NCBI RefSeq assembly: GCF_051859125.1
Contig: NZ_JBHYGG010000024.1
Coordinates: 16,083-80,082, forward strand
Length of the DNA: 64,000 bases
Source: Gemmata sp051859125
Lineage (GTDB): Bacteria > Planctomycetota > Planctomycetia > Gemmatales > Gemmataceae
Reading direction: 5' to 3'
Position 1 is the first letter of the stretch; each line of letters opens with the position of its first letter. Below the pieces are notes generated by a model. The model did no database searches and was not told where the DNA came from. It worked only from the letters and a program-made list of their open reading frames with translations. Shown piece by piece: positions 46,182 through 54,303 of this stretch. A program made the translations under genes and the position numbers.

Positions 46182-46664
46182 TCACAGATCGCTGAGGAGG
46201 TCGCGGTCTGCTGCAGCGCAGAGTTCGGCGGCTTGGGGACAGCCCGAGAGCCAGCCCTCCAACACCACTCGCACGCGAGCCAGCTCGCTGTCAGGCCCAC
46301 CGTCCCAGGCCGCGACCGGCACCCACTGGCCTCGTTGATCCGGCCGGACCCAACCGTCGTCGTCGTCCACCAGCACCACCTCGCCCGGCGTGGCATCCGG
46401 CACGAACGCCAAGTCCTTGAACTCGCCGCTCCACCCGACGAACTCCAGCCGGTCGAGCAGACCCGAGGGAAGGTGGCCGGCCCGGTCCAACCTGGCCAGC
46501 GCGTCGCGGGCGTCGGCTTCCTCGACGGTGGTGAACACCGCGACCCGCCGGAACCGCTCGCCGCAGAAGGAGAGGAACTCGGACAAGCCGGGGCGCGGGC
46601 GGCCGCTGAGGGCATCGTCGATCAGGGTACGCTCCAGGTCGAGCGCGAGGACTTTGACGCTCAT
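46182..46664 (-). CDS. HAD-superfamily hydrolase-like protein
   Basis: 160 residues. The N-terminal VLALDLERTLIDDALSGRPRPGL matches HAD motif I, except that the second Asp of DxD is Glu (DLE). VAVFTTVEEADARDAL is the motif II region (Thr), and VVLVDDDDGWV is the acidic motif IV. The size and the PRPGLSEFLSFC segment resemble NIF/FCP-type small HAD phosphatases. With Asp-x-Glu in motif I, activity is uncertain. It probably forms a two-gene unit with the helical gene downstream. Confidence 0.65.
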   Translation of the reverse strand: MSVKVLALDLERTLIDDALSGRPRPGLSEFLSFCGERFRRVAVFTTVEEADARDALARLDRAGHLPSGLLDRLEFVGWSGEFKDLAFVPDATPGEVVLVDDDDGWVRPDQRGQWVPVAAWDGGPDSELARVRVVLEGWLSGCPQAAELCAAADRDLLSDL

Positions 46665-46786
46665 CCTTCGGAAGCCCTCCGCCGACGAACAATAAGCTCA
46701 GCAGCGGCGGGGGCCGAGTGAGCTGTGAACCCCAGAAAGCCTACATGCCCGCTGGGTCAGGTGCAGCGACCTGTTCGGCCTCGGCG

Positions 46787-47260
46787 TTACCAACCCGGAT
46801 GGCTGGCGCGGTGGTCGGTAAGACGCAGCGGCCCAGCCCAGCAGCACGGGCACCGCACTCGGGTGTGCGGGTCGGAAACCCACCAGAGCAGCGCATCGGT
46901 CTCGCCGCACGCCGGGCACACTCCGGGGGTCGAGTCGTCCGGGACCGACTCCCACGTGGACACCGGCACCGCGCCGCCGCGGCGCGCCAGCGGGGCCGGC
47001 TGGCGGCTCAGCGGCCCGCCGAACGCGGGTCGGACGCACGACACACCGCAGGCGGTGCAGAATCCGAACCGGACCCACCGCTCCGCCACCGCGGCCATCC
47101 GATACGGCGACCAATCCCGGCCGCGAAGGCCGACCAGCCCGGCGAACCCGCAGACGTCACAGGTGAGCACCGACTCGGTCGGCTGGATGAGCGTCACGCG
47201 ACGGAGCCCTCTGCTCGCCGAACTCGTGATGAGGTCGACCAACCAAATATCCCAAACCAT
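46787..47260 (-). CDS. Multi-zinc-ribbon hypothetical protein
   Basis: 157 residues with four CxxC-type knuckles: CDVCGFAG, CTACGVSC, CPACGETD and CPCCWAG, consistent with two zinc ribbons. No membrane helix, no enzymatic motif. Start at ATG 47260 (MVWDIWLVDLITSS). Its role is unknown; small zinc-ribbon proteins in accessory regions often bind nucleic acid or other proteins. It is followed to the right by a stretch dense in repeats. Confidence 0.62.
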   Translation of the reverse strand: MVWDIWLVDLITSSASRGLRRVTLIQPTESVLTCDVCGFAGLVGLRGRDWSPYRMAAVAERWVRFGFCTACGVSCVRPAFGGPLSRQPAPLARRGGAVPVSTWESVPDDSTPGVCPACGETDALLWWVSDPHTRVRCPCCWAGPLRLTDHRASHPGW

Positions 47261-47408
47261 GCGGCCGTGTGCAAGCGATCCCGTCTGAGGCGGGACACGG
47301 TTGGTGACGGAAGCCGTCGCCGGCTCACGCGGATCGGAAGCAACCCCGCACTATTTACCACATAGGGTGCAAGCGGGCATGAAGGTCGCCCGGCGGCCGG
47401 TCTCGCGG

Positions 47409-47454
47409 TCTCCGACGGTCGGTGCCGGCTCGCCCGGGCTCAGATCTCTGAGCC
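47409..47454 (+). repeat. Palindromic boundary element, copy 8
   Basis: Leader TCTCCGACGGTC (47409-47420), 16 bases, then GGCTCAGA-TC-TCTGAGCC (47437-47454), followed by GAACCTCG as in copy 6. Confidence 0.8.
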
Positions 47455-47477
47455 GAACCTCGCCTCCTGGCCACGTG

Positions 47478-47710
47478 AGACACCCGCCCGGCGCGCGCCC
47501 TCGTTGGGCGAGCGCAGGACGGCAGTCGCGACGGGCGGGGCTCTCTTCTCTCCGACGGTCAACGCCGCGCTAAGATCTCTGCGCGGCATTGAGGGGATCC
47601 CGATCACGCCTTCCCTACTACCAAATCGACCACCCAGCACCCCCGCATGGCGGCCCCGACGCGCGGCAGTGGGTGAGGATCTCGTCGTTGTCGCACCGCG
47701 CCAACCTCGA
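47478..47710. repeat. Composite repeat A, copy 2
   Basis: Matches 43082-43330: the HNH-gene 3' flank, boundary element and paralogue-gene 3' end, here with indels that break the paralogue frame. Confidence 0.7.
47549..47590 (+). repeat. Palindromic boundary element, copy 9
   Basis: Leader TCTCCGACGGTC (47549-47560), then AACGCCGCGC / GCGCGGCATT (47561-47590) around TAAGATCTCT. It is the same long-stem form as copies 5 and 11. Confidence 0.75.
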
Positions 47711-47720
47711 GGCGACGGCT
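47604..47720 (-). pseudogene. Broken 3' end of the paralogue family
   Basis: On the minus strand MRGCWVVDLVVGKA ends at 47604, while the preceding CDNDEILTHCR is in another frame. Only the last 40 or so codons of the family are present. Confidence 0.65.
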
Positions 47721-47744
47721 CGCACGCGCGCCGGGCGGGTGCGA

Positions 47745-47896
47745 GCCGTGGACCGTCGGAGGAGAGATCGACCGGCAGAAGGGGCTTCCCCCTGATACCG
47801 ACCGCACTGACCGCCTCCCGGCCACGCGTCAGAACGACATGGACGACACGACAACCCCGCCGCTAGCTCGTGCATTCGGGCACCCAGCTTGACCAA
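47745..47896. repeat. Repeat B, copy 1
   Basis: A roughly 150-base segment starting at GGACCGTCGGAGGAGAGA and running through GGGCTTCCCCC, ACATGGACGACACG, GCTAGCTCG and TTGACCAA. It matches 59385-59527 with substitutions. The leader motif is here in reverse orientation. Confidence 0.6.
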
Positions 47897-47983
47897 GGTC
47901 CCCGGCCACCGACGTGCGACCTGCTGGCACGGCGGTAGGTGAGAGGGGTTGCCGAGGGCGTGTCGGGTAGCCGCGGCCGCTGG

Positions 47984-48024
47984 TCTCCGACGGTCTGGCG
48001 CTGGCCGGCTCAGAGATTTGAGCC
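47984..48024 (+). repeat. Palindromic boundary element, copy 10
   Basis: Leader TCTCCGACGGTC (47984-47995), 11 bases, then GGCTCAGA-GA-TTTGAGCC (48007-48024), with flanking similarity to copy 3. Confidence 0.8.
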
Positions 48025-48044
48025 CGGTCGGCCGGGGCCGGGGT

Positions 48045-48292
48045 TCACCCGTCGGTCCCCCGGCTGCCGGACGAATCGGCGTGCCTTTGCTCCGCCAGCA
48101 ACTTGTCCCACTCGGCCTGCTGTACTGCTGCGCCTTCGGGCGGGAAGGTGACGACCCGGTGGTTCTCGACCGCCAGGCACTCCTCCTCGTGAGCCAACCG
48201 GTACGCGAACCCGGACACCTGCTCGGACAGCCCGCTCGCCGGTGCCCCTGGCACTCGGCGTACCCGTCCACGAGCGCCACCAACTCGGCCAC
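48045..48292 (-). pseudogene. Possible frameshifted small gene
   Basis: MAELVALVDGYAECQG (start 48292) reads in one frame; SEQVSGFAYRLAHEEECLAV and QQAEWDKLLAEQRHA, ending at 48045, read in another. The shift is near 48230. Both parts look like protein, but no family is recognised. Weak evidence. Confidence 0.3.
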
Positions 48293-48340
48293 CCCACGCC
48301 GGCACCGCCTGGCCGTTCACCACGTCGCCGCGCGACTCGA

Positions 48341-48976
48341 TCAGGTTTGATGGTTGCTGCTATCAGTTGGCGGACCACCAGGAGGAATCTCGGAACCGTA
48401 CCCCAAGCGGTCTAGAAGCATTTCCACCCAGGTATAGAGGATCGCTGCCGGCAACATTCCGAGGAACATTCCGATCAGCAGAACCAATCCGAAGATACGG
48501 TTGAAAACCAAGAGCAATGCGTGGAGCGCGGCAAAGCCTCCCGCCGTACACAGAGCCCCTGCGAATGCTCCCAGCACGCGATACTTTGCGCCGAGGGCAC
48601 CGCCAACAAATCCGCAAACCACCGCGATCTTGAAGTAGTCGCTCGGTTCGAGGTCGAAGTCCACCCCGCGCAGGCCCCACCCGGGGACGCTCTGGAAGGC
48701 ACAGAGCATGAGGATCGGAATCAACGGCACGAGGGCGATTTTCCCCGCTCGCCTTGTCGTGAAGAGCGGTTCGAACATTCCGCCGTCGTCTGCTGGAGAC
48801 CCCCGACCCGAACTGAGCCCCCCTTCGGTTGATCCTTGCTGCGGAAGAGCGGCAGCGGGCTTGGATGAAGACGGTAGCGCAGCCGGCTGTTCGTTGGGTT
48901 GATCTGGCTCACGTTTTGGGGGCACGGGAAGCAAAGTAACCACCCTCTGATTTCGAACCAACCGACGACCCGCCAC
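48341..48976 (-). CDS. Multi-pass membrane protein, hypothetical
   Basis: 211 residues. A Pro/Ser-rich N-terminal 65 residues is followed by hydrophobic helices: KIALVPLIPILMLCAFQSV; FKIAVVCGFVGGALGAKY; VLGAFAGALCTAGGFAALHALLLVF; and FGLVLLIGMFLGMLPAAILY. The C-terminus is short and hydrophilic. Start is GTG 48976 with GGGGATGAT upstream; an internal ATG at 48778 would remove the disordered head. No family recognised. Confidence 0.55.
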   Translation of the reverse strand: MAGRRLVRNQRVVTLLPVPPKREPDQPNEQPAALPSSSKPAAALPQQGSTEGGLSSGRGSPADDGGMFEPLFTTRRAGKIALVPLIPILMLCAFQSVPGWGLRGVDFDLEPSDYFKIAVVCGFVGGALGAKYRVLGAFAGALCTAGGFAALHALLLVFNRIFGLVLLIGMFLGMLPAAILYTWVEMLLDRLGYGSEIPPGGPPTDSSNHQT

Positions 48977-49051
48977 ATCATCCCCGATTGCTCGCCGGTT
49001 GCAAGGCGCGACCAGCTTTATCCCGCCCTGTCCGGCCTGGCGTACCGCTCC

Positions 49052-49312
49052 TCACCCCGCGGCCTTCACCATCTCGGCCGCGAGGAAGTCAATCAGCGCC
49101 TTGCGGGGGATCACCCGCCGGCGGTCCAGCACGAACGAGAGGATGCGTCCCGATGCAATCTGCTCGTCCATCCACGACAACCCGTGGCCGCACAGGCGGG
49201 CCGCATCACGGCGACCGATCACCCCATCGGCGACCAGTTCGGCCGGTGTCGGTTCGGTGGGCTCGGGTTCGGCCCGGGAAATCGGCGTGTAGGCGTGCGG
49301 CTTTCGCGGCAT
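49052..49312 (-). CDS. Excisionase/MerR-like DNA-binding protein
   Basis: 86 residues. After a Pro/Glu-rich head it reads GVIGRRDAARLCGHGLSWMDEQIASGRILSFVLDRRRVIPRKALIDFLAAEM. This is the helix_turn_helix_17/excisionase pattern: an HTH that selects an option, an I-x-S/A-G-R-I turn, and an R-R-V-I-P-R-x-A-L-x-x-F-L wing. Such proteins regulate recombination or transcription. The ATG at 49312 has GAGAGG upstream. It diverges from the ParA-like gene, 158 bases away, and may regulate it. Confidence 0.68.
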   Translation of the reverse strand: MPRKPHAYTPISRAEPEPTEPTPAELVADGVIGRRDAARLCGHGLSWMDEQIASGRILSFVLDRRRVIPRKALIDFLAAEMVKAAG

Positions 49313-49470
49313 TGTGGAACCTCTCAACGATCAGGTGCGGTTGAGGTGGATTCCTCGGCTTCTCCCGCCCATCCGCGTGAGCAGGATTTTGCTTGCCTCG
49401 TTCATCCCGGCGTGCGACGCTTTAACCCTTACAGCCCCGACAGTTTGCCGCACCCAGAGAGTCGCCCCTA

Positions 49471-50847
49471 ATGAGCACCGAACAGGCGGTCTCGATCTTT
49501 ATCGGCGTCACTACGTTCCTCGTCGGCGGGCTCGACTGGCTGATCCGCAAGTGGCTCCAGAAGCACCGTGACGAGGTGATCCGGGAGCAGGGGGAGCGAA
49601 TTGCAGCGCTCCAAATCGAGGCCGCGCACCTGAATCACAAGGTCGCCAAGCAGGAGACCGTGATTGCCGGCCTGATCGCCGACCGGGACGAGGGGGCCGC
49701 CGCGCTCGCAGAGGAGCGGGGGCGGAACGCCACTCTGGCCGCGAAAGTGGAGCAGCAGGCCGCGGCACTGGGCGACCTGTCCGAAGAGCGCGAGGCCACC
49801 CGCAAGACGCAGAAGACTCACGACAACCGCATCCGCCGCGCCCTGGAGATGGAAGGGCGCATCTGGACGCAGCCCGTCATGAAGGGCGCGCCGCCGTTCC
49901 GCCCCCTCGCCGAGCGCCGCACGCCGATCGTCTCCGTGCTGAACCTCAAGGGCGGCGTGGGCAAGACGACGCTGACCGCCTACCTCGCGTGGGCGCTGTC
50001 GGCCCGCGGATACCGGGTGCTGCTCGTGGACCTGGACCTGCAGGGCTCCCTCTCCAGCCTGTTCGTGCCCAACGACGAACTCGCCCGGCACTCGAAGGAC
50101 GGCCACAAGCTCATCCAGCATTTCCTCGCCGACGTCGCGCAGAAGAAGCCGGCCAAGCTCGCGAACTTCACGCTCCCGCTGCCCCAACTCAACCCGCACT
50201 CGCAGTTGGTGGCGGCGACGGACCGCCTGGCCTACGCCGAACTCAACCAAACGGTGCAGTGGTTGCTCCGCGTCGGCGGGGCCGGGAAGGTGTGGAACGG
50301 CCGGCACGACGGGCGGATGATCCTGCGCCGCGCCCTCCACGCCCGCGGGCTGTCCAAGCGGTTCGACGTGATCCTGATGGACTGCCCCCCGCTCCTGAAC
50401 CTGTGCTGCGCGAACGCCCTCGCCGCGAGCGACTACGTCCTCACGCCGGTGATGCCGAGCGTGAAGTCCATCGAGCGCATCACCCCGCTGTTGCGGCGCG
50501 TGATGGAGGTGAAGGCCGAGGTGAACCCGGACCTGAAGATGCTCGGGCTCGTGGTCAACGGGACGCAGGAGAAGAACCTGACGCCGAAGGAGCAAGACCT
50601 GCTGCGCAACCTGCCCCAACAGTGCCTGGACGTGTACGGCAGCGACGTGTACCAGTTCGACACGAGTATTCAGCAGCGGGTCGTGATCCGCGAGGGCGAG
50701 TATGCGTTCGAAGCGCCCGACGGCCGGCACCCGCTGCGGACCACGTTCGAGGCACTCGCCGAGGAGTTCATCAAGCGCCTGCCCGCAGTTTGCCGCCAAC
50801 CCGGTGAGCGTCGCCACACACGGAAGACAGTGGAGGAAGCGAAATGA
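49471..50847 (+). CDS. Membrane-anchored ParA/MinD-type ATPase with coiled coil
   Basis: 458 residues. An N-terminal hydrophobic helix (about 6-26) is followed by a coiled coil (about 30-115) rich in Glu/Ala/Gln. The ParA-type ATPase domain then begins with the deviant Walker A KGGVGKTT at 160-167, VLLVDLDLQGSLS, and the Walker B-like VILMDCPPLLN. Standard ParA/Soj lack a membrane helix and a long coiled coil. The next gene overlaps by four bases (ATGA) and is probably the partner. It may be a plasmid-type partition unit or a membrane-located sensor; there is no parB homologue nearby. Confidence 0.85.
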   Translation: MSTEQAVSIFIGVTTFLVGGLDWLIRKWLQKHRDEVIREQGERIAALQIEAAHLNHKVAKQETVIAGLIADRDEGAAALAEERGRNATLAAKVEQQAAALGDLSEEREATRKTQKTHDNRIRRALEMEGRIWTQPVMKGAPPFRPLAERRTPIVSVLNLKGGVGKTTLTAYLAWALSARGYRVLLVDLDLQGSLSSLFVPNDELARHSKDGHKLIQHFLADVAQKKPAKLANFTLPLPQLNPHSQLVAATDRLAYAELNQTVQWLLRVGGAGKVWNGRHDGRMILRRALHARGLSKRFDVILMDCPPLLNLCCANALAASDYVLTPVMPSVKSIERITPLLRRVMEVKAEVNPDLKMLGLVVNGTQEKNLTPKEQDLLRNLPQQCLDVYGSDVYQFDTSIQQRVVIREGEYAFEAPDGRHPLRTTFEALAEEFIKRLPAVCRQPGERRHTRKTVEEAK

Positions 50848-51350
50848 CCGTGGCCGACTTGCAGAAGTACCTTCGCGGCCTAGCTGACGTGATCGGGGCC
50901 GCGACCAAGAATCCGGCCAAAGACCTGCTCGACGTCGCCGAGCGGCTCAGCCCGTTTGCACACCACGAGTTCACCGCGTTCGCTGAGTTCTTGAAGCTCG
51001 CCGAGGAGTACCGCACTTCCGGGAAGCTGCCCGAACCGGGTAAGAAGCCTGCCAAGCCGCGGGTGGCGAAAGCACCGGCCGCCCCGAAGCCGGCGAAAGC
51101 TCAGCCGGCCGATGTAGTGGCGCTCGTGGCTGCGCTTCAGACCCGCGCGCTGTCTGAGCCCACCCTCACACGGGAAGCGGTTGAGGTGGAAGTGAAGGGG
51201 TTCGAGAAGCGGCTGAGCGCCGCGCAGTGGCACGAGGTCGCGAAGTCGCTCGGTTACGCTCAGAAGCCTAAGAATGTGGGGGATGCAATCAAGACTGCTG
51301 TGGGCCACGTCTTCGCCCGGCGGTCGGGACTCGAACGATCCGATGCATAG
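50844..51350 (+). CDS. Partner of the ParA-like ATPase, hypothetical
   Basis: 168 residues. N-terminal helices (VADLQKYLRGLADVIGAATK, HHEFTAFAEFLKLAEEY) lead to a Lys/Pro/Ala-rich linker (KKPAKPRVAKAPAAPKPAKA). A C-terminal helical domain (VEVKGFEKRLSAAQWHEVAKSL, GDAIKTAVGHVFARR) follows and may bind DNA. No ParB motif is seen. Its ATG overlaps the TGA of the ATPase gene by four bases, indicating translational coupling and a shared function. Confidence 0.7.
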   Translation: MTVADLQKYLRGLADVIGAATKNPAKDLLDVAERLSPFAHHEFTAFAEFLKLAEEYRTSGKLPEPGKKPAKPRVAKAPAAPKPAKAQPADVVALVAALQTRALSEPTLTREAVEVEVKGFEKRLSAAQWHEVAKSLGYAQKPKNVGDAIKTAVGHVFARRSGLERSDA

Positions 51351-51461
51351 CCCCGATAGATAGCCACCGCTCAATGCGGAAGTGGTGTCCGCACTACAGC
51401 GTCATCTGCTCTCGCCTTGCGATAGATCCCACACCTGCTGGGCAACACGCTTGAGGGCGGC

Positions 51462-52375
51462 TAAGAGGCCCTGACACAACCCTGGCATGAGGTTTGCGCG
51501 ATGGCACGGCGACCCTTCGCCCGAAGGAGTTCCCGTTGTGGCCACCGCACACCTGCCGGACGAGTTCTTTGACTTAGTCGCCCACCACCTGCCGCCCGAG
51601 CCACCGCGGGTAGGACCGAAGGGCGGTCGCCCGTGGGTCGGGCACCGCGTCGCCGTACGGGTCATCTGGTTCGTCCTGGTGACCGGCTGCCGGTGGGAGG
51701 ACGTGCCTCGGGAGCTGGGGTGTTCCGGGCGGACGGCCCACCGCCGGCTCCGGGCGTGGGAGGAACGGGGCGTGTGGGACCGGGTGCACGCCGACCTGCT
51801 CGGCCTGCTCAAGCGGGCGGGCAAGCTGGACGCGGACACGGTGATCGTGGACGGGGTGATCGTGCGGGCATTCGGCGGCGGGGCGGGCGCCGGCCCGAGC
51901 CCGGTGGACCGCCGGAAACCGGGGACGAAGTACACCCTGCTGGTGGACCGCCGGGGGGTGCCGCTGGCCGCTCGCTCGGCCGGGGCGAACAAGAGCGACC
52001 ACACCCAGCTGTTCCCCGCCGTCCTCGCCTTCCCGAAAGTGAAAGGCACGCCCGGCCGGCCGAAGGAGTTGCCCGACGAGGTGTACGCCGACCGCGGGTA
52101 CGACAGCCAGGCGGCCCGTGCCCTGCTGCGGTGGCTGGGCATCGAGCCCAAGATCGCCAAGCGGGGCGAGCCGCACGGCAGCGGCCTCGGCCGGGTGCGG
52201 TGGGTGGTGGAGCGGACCATCAGCTGGCTCAAGGGGCTGCGGCGGATGCGGGTGCGGTACGACCGCTCGGCCGTCATCCGCGACGCCTGGACGTCCCTTG
52301 CCGCCAGCGTCATCTGCTTCCGCATCCTGAGCGACGACGTTCAACTCGCCGCGTAGGTTGTGTCAGGGCCTCTAA
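51462..52375 (+). mobile_element. IS5-family insertion sequence with TAA target duplication
   Basis: Perfect 17-bp terminal inverted repeats GAGGCCCTGACACAACC at 51465-51481 and its complement at 52356-52372, 908 bases end to end, flanked by TAA at 51462-51464 and 52373-52375. It carries one transposase gene. The ends, duplication and reading frame are all intact, so the insertion looks recent. Confidence 0.9.
51487..52356 (+). CDS. IS5-family transposase (DDE)
   Basis: 289 residues in a single uninterrupted frame. The N-terminal DUF4096-type domain reads WVGHRVAVRVIWFVLVTGCRWEDVPRELG. The DDE catalytic residues are in ADTVIVDGVIVRA (Asp), DEVYADRGYDSQ (Asp) and RWVVERTISWLKGLRRMRVR (Glu). 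The stop is inside the right terminal repeat. The ATG at 51487 is six bases from the left repeat; GTG at 51538 is an alternative start. Confidence 0.92.
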   Translation: MRFARWHGDPSPEGVPVVATAHLPDEFFDLVAHHLPPEPPRVGPKGGRPWVGHRVAVRVIWFVLVTGCRWEDVPRELGCSGRTAHRRLRAWEERGVWDRVHADLLGLLKRAGKLDADTVIVDGVIVRAFGGGAGAGPSPVDRRKPGTKYTLLVDRRGVPLAARSAGANKSDHTQLFPAVLAFPKVKGTPGRPKELPDEVYADRGYDSQAARALLRWLGIEPKIAKRGEPHGSGLGRVRWVVERTISWLKGLRRMRVRYDRSAVIRDAWTSLAASVICFRILSDDVQLAA

Positions 52376-52853
52376 CTCCTGGGCGTGAAGTTCACCCGTC
52401 GGGGGAGGGCAACCGATCCCCCAGGGCACGACCGCCCACGCCGGGTCTAAGATCTCGAGGGCGTATGCCGTCGCAGCGGCGAGTGCGGCCGGCGGCAGGC
52501 GATGGATGAAGCCAGGGGCCACCTCGAAGCCACGGCACGCGGCCAGGCGGACGACCATCGCTTGCCCAAGCTCCTGGTCGGAGACCAGCTCCCGTCGGCG
52601 GTGGCCGAGGAGCGCTTCAGCCTGCCGACTCGCCGCCTCAGCTTGTGGCGTCAGAGACATTCCATCCTCCTGCCGAACTGTACGCCAACCCGTGCGCCCG
52701 TGGGTCTAGCCATCGTGTGGAACCCCGGCCTGGGCGGACTCGTGGTCATGGTTGTGGACACGTGGCGACCTCCTGCGGTAAGTTCTACCACACCCGTTCG
52801 TCCCCAACCTGTAAAGCCCGGCCGCTCGCACTGCCGGGCCGTGAGACCGAAGC

Positions 52854-53735
52854 ATGCCCACGCCCCGCGGATCGGTCGTCGTCACCGGTGCGTCGAGCGG
52901 CATCGGCCGCGCGTGCGCCCTCTCCCTCGACGGGGCCGGGTACCGCGTGTTCGCCACGGTCCGCAAGCCGGCCGACGCCGCCGCGCTGACGGCCGCCGCG
53001 TCCCCGAACCTGGTGCCCGTGCTGCTGGACGTCACCGACGGGGCGTCGGTCGCCACGGCCGCACGCACGGTGGGGGCCGCCGTCGGAGCCGCGGGCCTCG
53101 CGGGGCTGGTCAACAACGCGGGGTACGGCGTGCCCGGGCCGATCGAATTGGTCGCGGCCGCCGACCTGCGGCGGCAGCTCGAAGTGAACGTCGTCGGGCA
53201 GGTGGTCGTCACGCAGGCGTTCCTGCCCCTGGTCCGGATGGCGAGGGGCCGCATCGTCAACATCGGCTCGGTGGGCGGGAAGGTCACGATCCCGTTCGGC
53301 GGGGCGCTGTGCGCGTCGAAGTACGCGATCGAGGCGGTCACGGACGCGCTGCGGATGGAACTGCACCCGTGGGGGATTCACGTCGTGCTGGTCGCGCCCG
53401 CGGGCATCGCAACGCCGGCCGTGGACGCGCTCCAGCGCGACGGCGAGGCGGCGATCGCGGCGTACCCGCCCGAGGGCCTGCGGCGGTACGAGGCGACGTT
53501 CCGCACGTTCCTCCAGCGGGCGGTCGCGAAGGAGAAGAAGGGGAGCCCGCCGGCGGTGGTGGCGCGTGCGCTGCTGACGGCGCTCACGGCCCGCTCGCCG
53601 AAGGCCCGCTACCCGGTGGGGGCCGACGCGGTTCCGCTGACGTGGCTCCCGTGGCTCCTCCCGCCGCGCTGGCTCGACCGGCTCCGCTTCAAGATGTTCG
53701 GGCTCCCGCCGCGATTCGGCGGGGCCGCGGATTGA
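52854..53735 (+). CDS. Short-chain dehydrogenase/reductase with a missing catalytic tyrosine
   Basis: 293 residues. Rossmann signature VVVTGASSGIGRACALSL at the N-terminus, NNAG (in LVNNAGYGVPGP), and catalytic-site Ser in IVNIGSVGGKV. The usual Y-x-x-x-K reads L-C-A-S-K (GALCASKYAIEAV), so Lys is kept but Tyr is Leu. The C-terminus has an extra basic/aromatic segment (WLPWLLPPRWLDRLRFKMF), perhaps membrane-associated. The expected cofactor is NAD(P); activity is doubtful without Tyr. The high-GC codon use is like the core genome. Starts 193 bases right of the interrupted gene. Confidence 0.85.
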   Translation: MPTPRGSVVVTGASSGIGRACALSLDGAGYRVFATVRKPADAAALTAAASPNLVPVLLDVTDGASVATAARTVGAAVGAAGLAGLVNNAGYGVPGPIELVAAADLRRQLEVNVVGQVVVTQAFLPLVRMARGRIVNIGSVGGKVTIPFGGALCASKYAIEAVTDALRMELHPWGIHVVLVAPAGIATPAVDALQRDGEAAIAAYPPEGLRRYEATFRTFLQRAVAKEKKGSPPAVVARALLTALTARSPKARYPVGADAVPLTWLPWLLPPRWLDRLRFKMFGLPPRFGGAAD

Positions 53736-53806
53736 CGGCGGGGTGATGCTCGGTTCACCCGCCAGAGAGTTCGGCGCGGTACACTGAACGGTCAGTAGAG
53801 GGTGTA

Positions 53807-54034
53807 ATGTTCAATCTGTGGATTGGATGGCCTCGGTGGGCGCGAGCCGCGATCGCTTTGGCCGTCTTGGTGTACCCAGGGTGCCTCTTGATCCAAGGGG
53901 TCATTTGGCCATGGGGCTGGGCCGTTGGGGGCACGCTGCTCGTGCTCGCCCTTCCTCGCCCGCTTGGTCCGCGGCCCGTGAGGGAGAGCCGCTGGTACCC
54001 CCGCGATACTCCAGAGAATCGCGACCTCATGTGA
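53807..54034 (+). CDS. Small membrane protein, hypothetical
   Basis: 75 residues with two hydrophobic helices (ARAAIALAVLVYPGCLLIQGV and PWGWAVGGTLLVLALPRPL) and a short charged tail (RESRWYPRDTPENRDLM). ATG 53807 follows AGAGGGTGTA. No family recognised. It lies just left of boundary element 11. Confidence 0.45.
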   Translation: MFNLWIGWPRWARAAIALAVLVYPGCLLIQGVIWPWGWAVGGTLLVLALPRPLGPRPVRESRWYPRDTPENRDLM

Positions 54035-54117
54035 CCCGAAGTTGTGACGCTCCCGAGGCATACTCTTCCAATCCGGCCGGCAAGCGCACGCAGACGGTCG
54101 CGACGGGCGGGACTCTC

Positions 54118-54160
54118 TTCTCCGACGGTCAACGCCGCGCTAAGAGATCTGTGCGGTATT
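54118..54160 (+). repeat. Palindromic boundary element, copy 11
   Basis: Leader TTCTCCGACGGTC (54118-54130), then AACGCCGCGCTAAGA-GA-TCTGTGCGGTATT (54131-54160), the long-stem form of copies 5 and 9 with substitutions. Confidence 0.72.
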
Positions 54161-54173
54161 GAGCGGAACCGGA

Positions 54174-54293
54174 TCACGCCTTCCCCAACACCAGATCCAC
54201 CACCCAACACTCGCGGACGTGCGGCCCCGGCCCGCGGCAGTGCGCAAGGATATCGGCCACGTCGCATCCGGCGTCTTGGTACGCGTCGGCTGA
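54174..54293 (-). pseudogene. Truncated 3' end of the paralogue family
   Basis: On the minus strand DAYQDAGCDVADILAHCR and GPGPHVRECWVVDLVLGKA end at 54174. The frame is clean for about 40 codons, then loses homology at the 54300 element. Confidence 0.7.
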
Positions 54294-54303
54294 ACGCCTG
54301 ACG

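Larger units (their letters stand above)
47261..48044. other. Repeat-rich stretch without intact genes
   Basis: Contains boundary elements 8, 9 and 10, composite repeat A (copy 2), repeat B (copy 1) and a broken 3' end of the paralogue family. No intact coding gene is supported. Confidence 0.65.
51402..52660 (-). pseudogene. Hypothetical gene interrupted by the IS5-type element
   Basis: The N-terminal part begins at ATG 52660 (AGGAGG six bases upstream): MSLTPQAEAASRQAEALLGH ... PPTGELHAQE. It runs into the right end of the IS at 52372. The C-terminal part AALKRVAQQVWDLSQGESR resumes left of the IS and stops at 51402. Removing the element and one copy of the 3-base duplication joins the codons as Q-E-L-A-A-L-K in frame, so the original gene encoded about 115 residues and was intact until the insertion. 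Function unknown. Confidence 0.8.

Noticed and set aside
51325..51345. GGGACTCGAACGATCC resembles a reverse tRNA T-arm
   Set aside because: It is inside the coding frame of the ParA partner gene and lacks the paired stem and the rest of a tRNA.
53818..54162. Alternative plus-strand frame overlapping the small membrane protein at 53807
   Set aside because: Product lacks membrane helices and runs into repeat sequence; the 53807 frame has the better start and composition.
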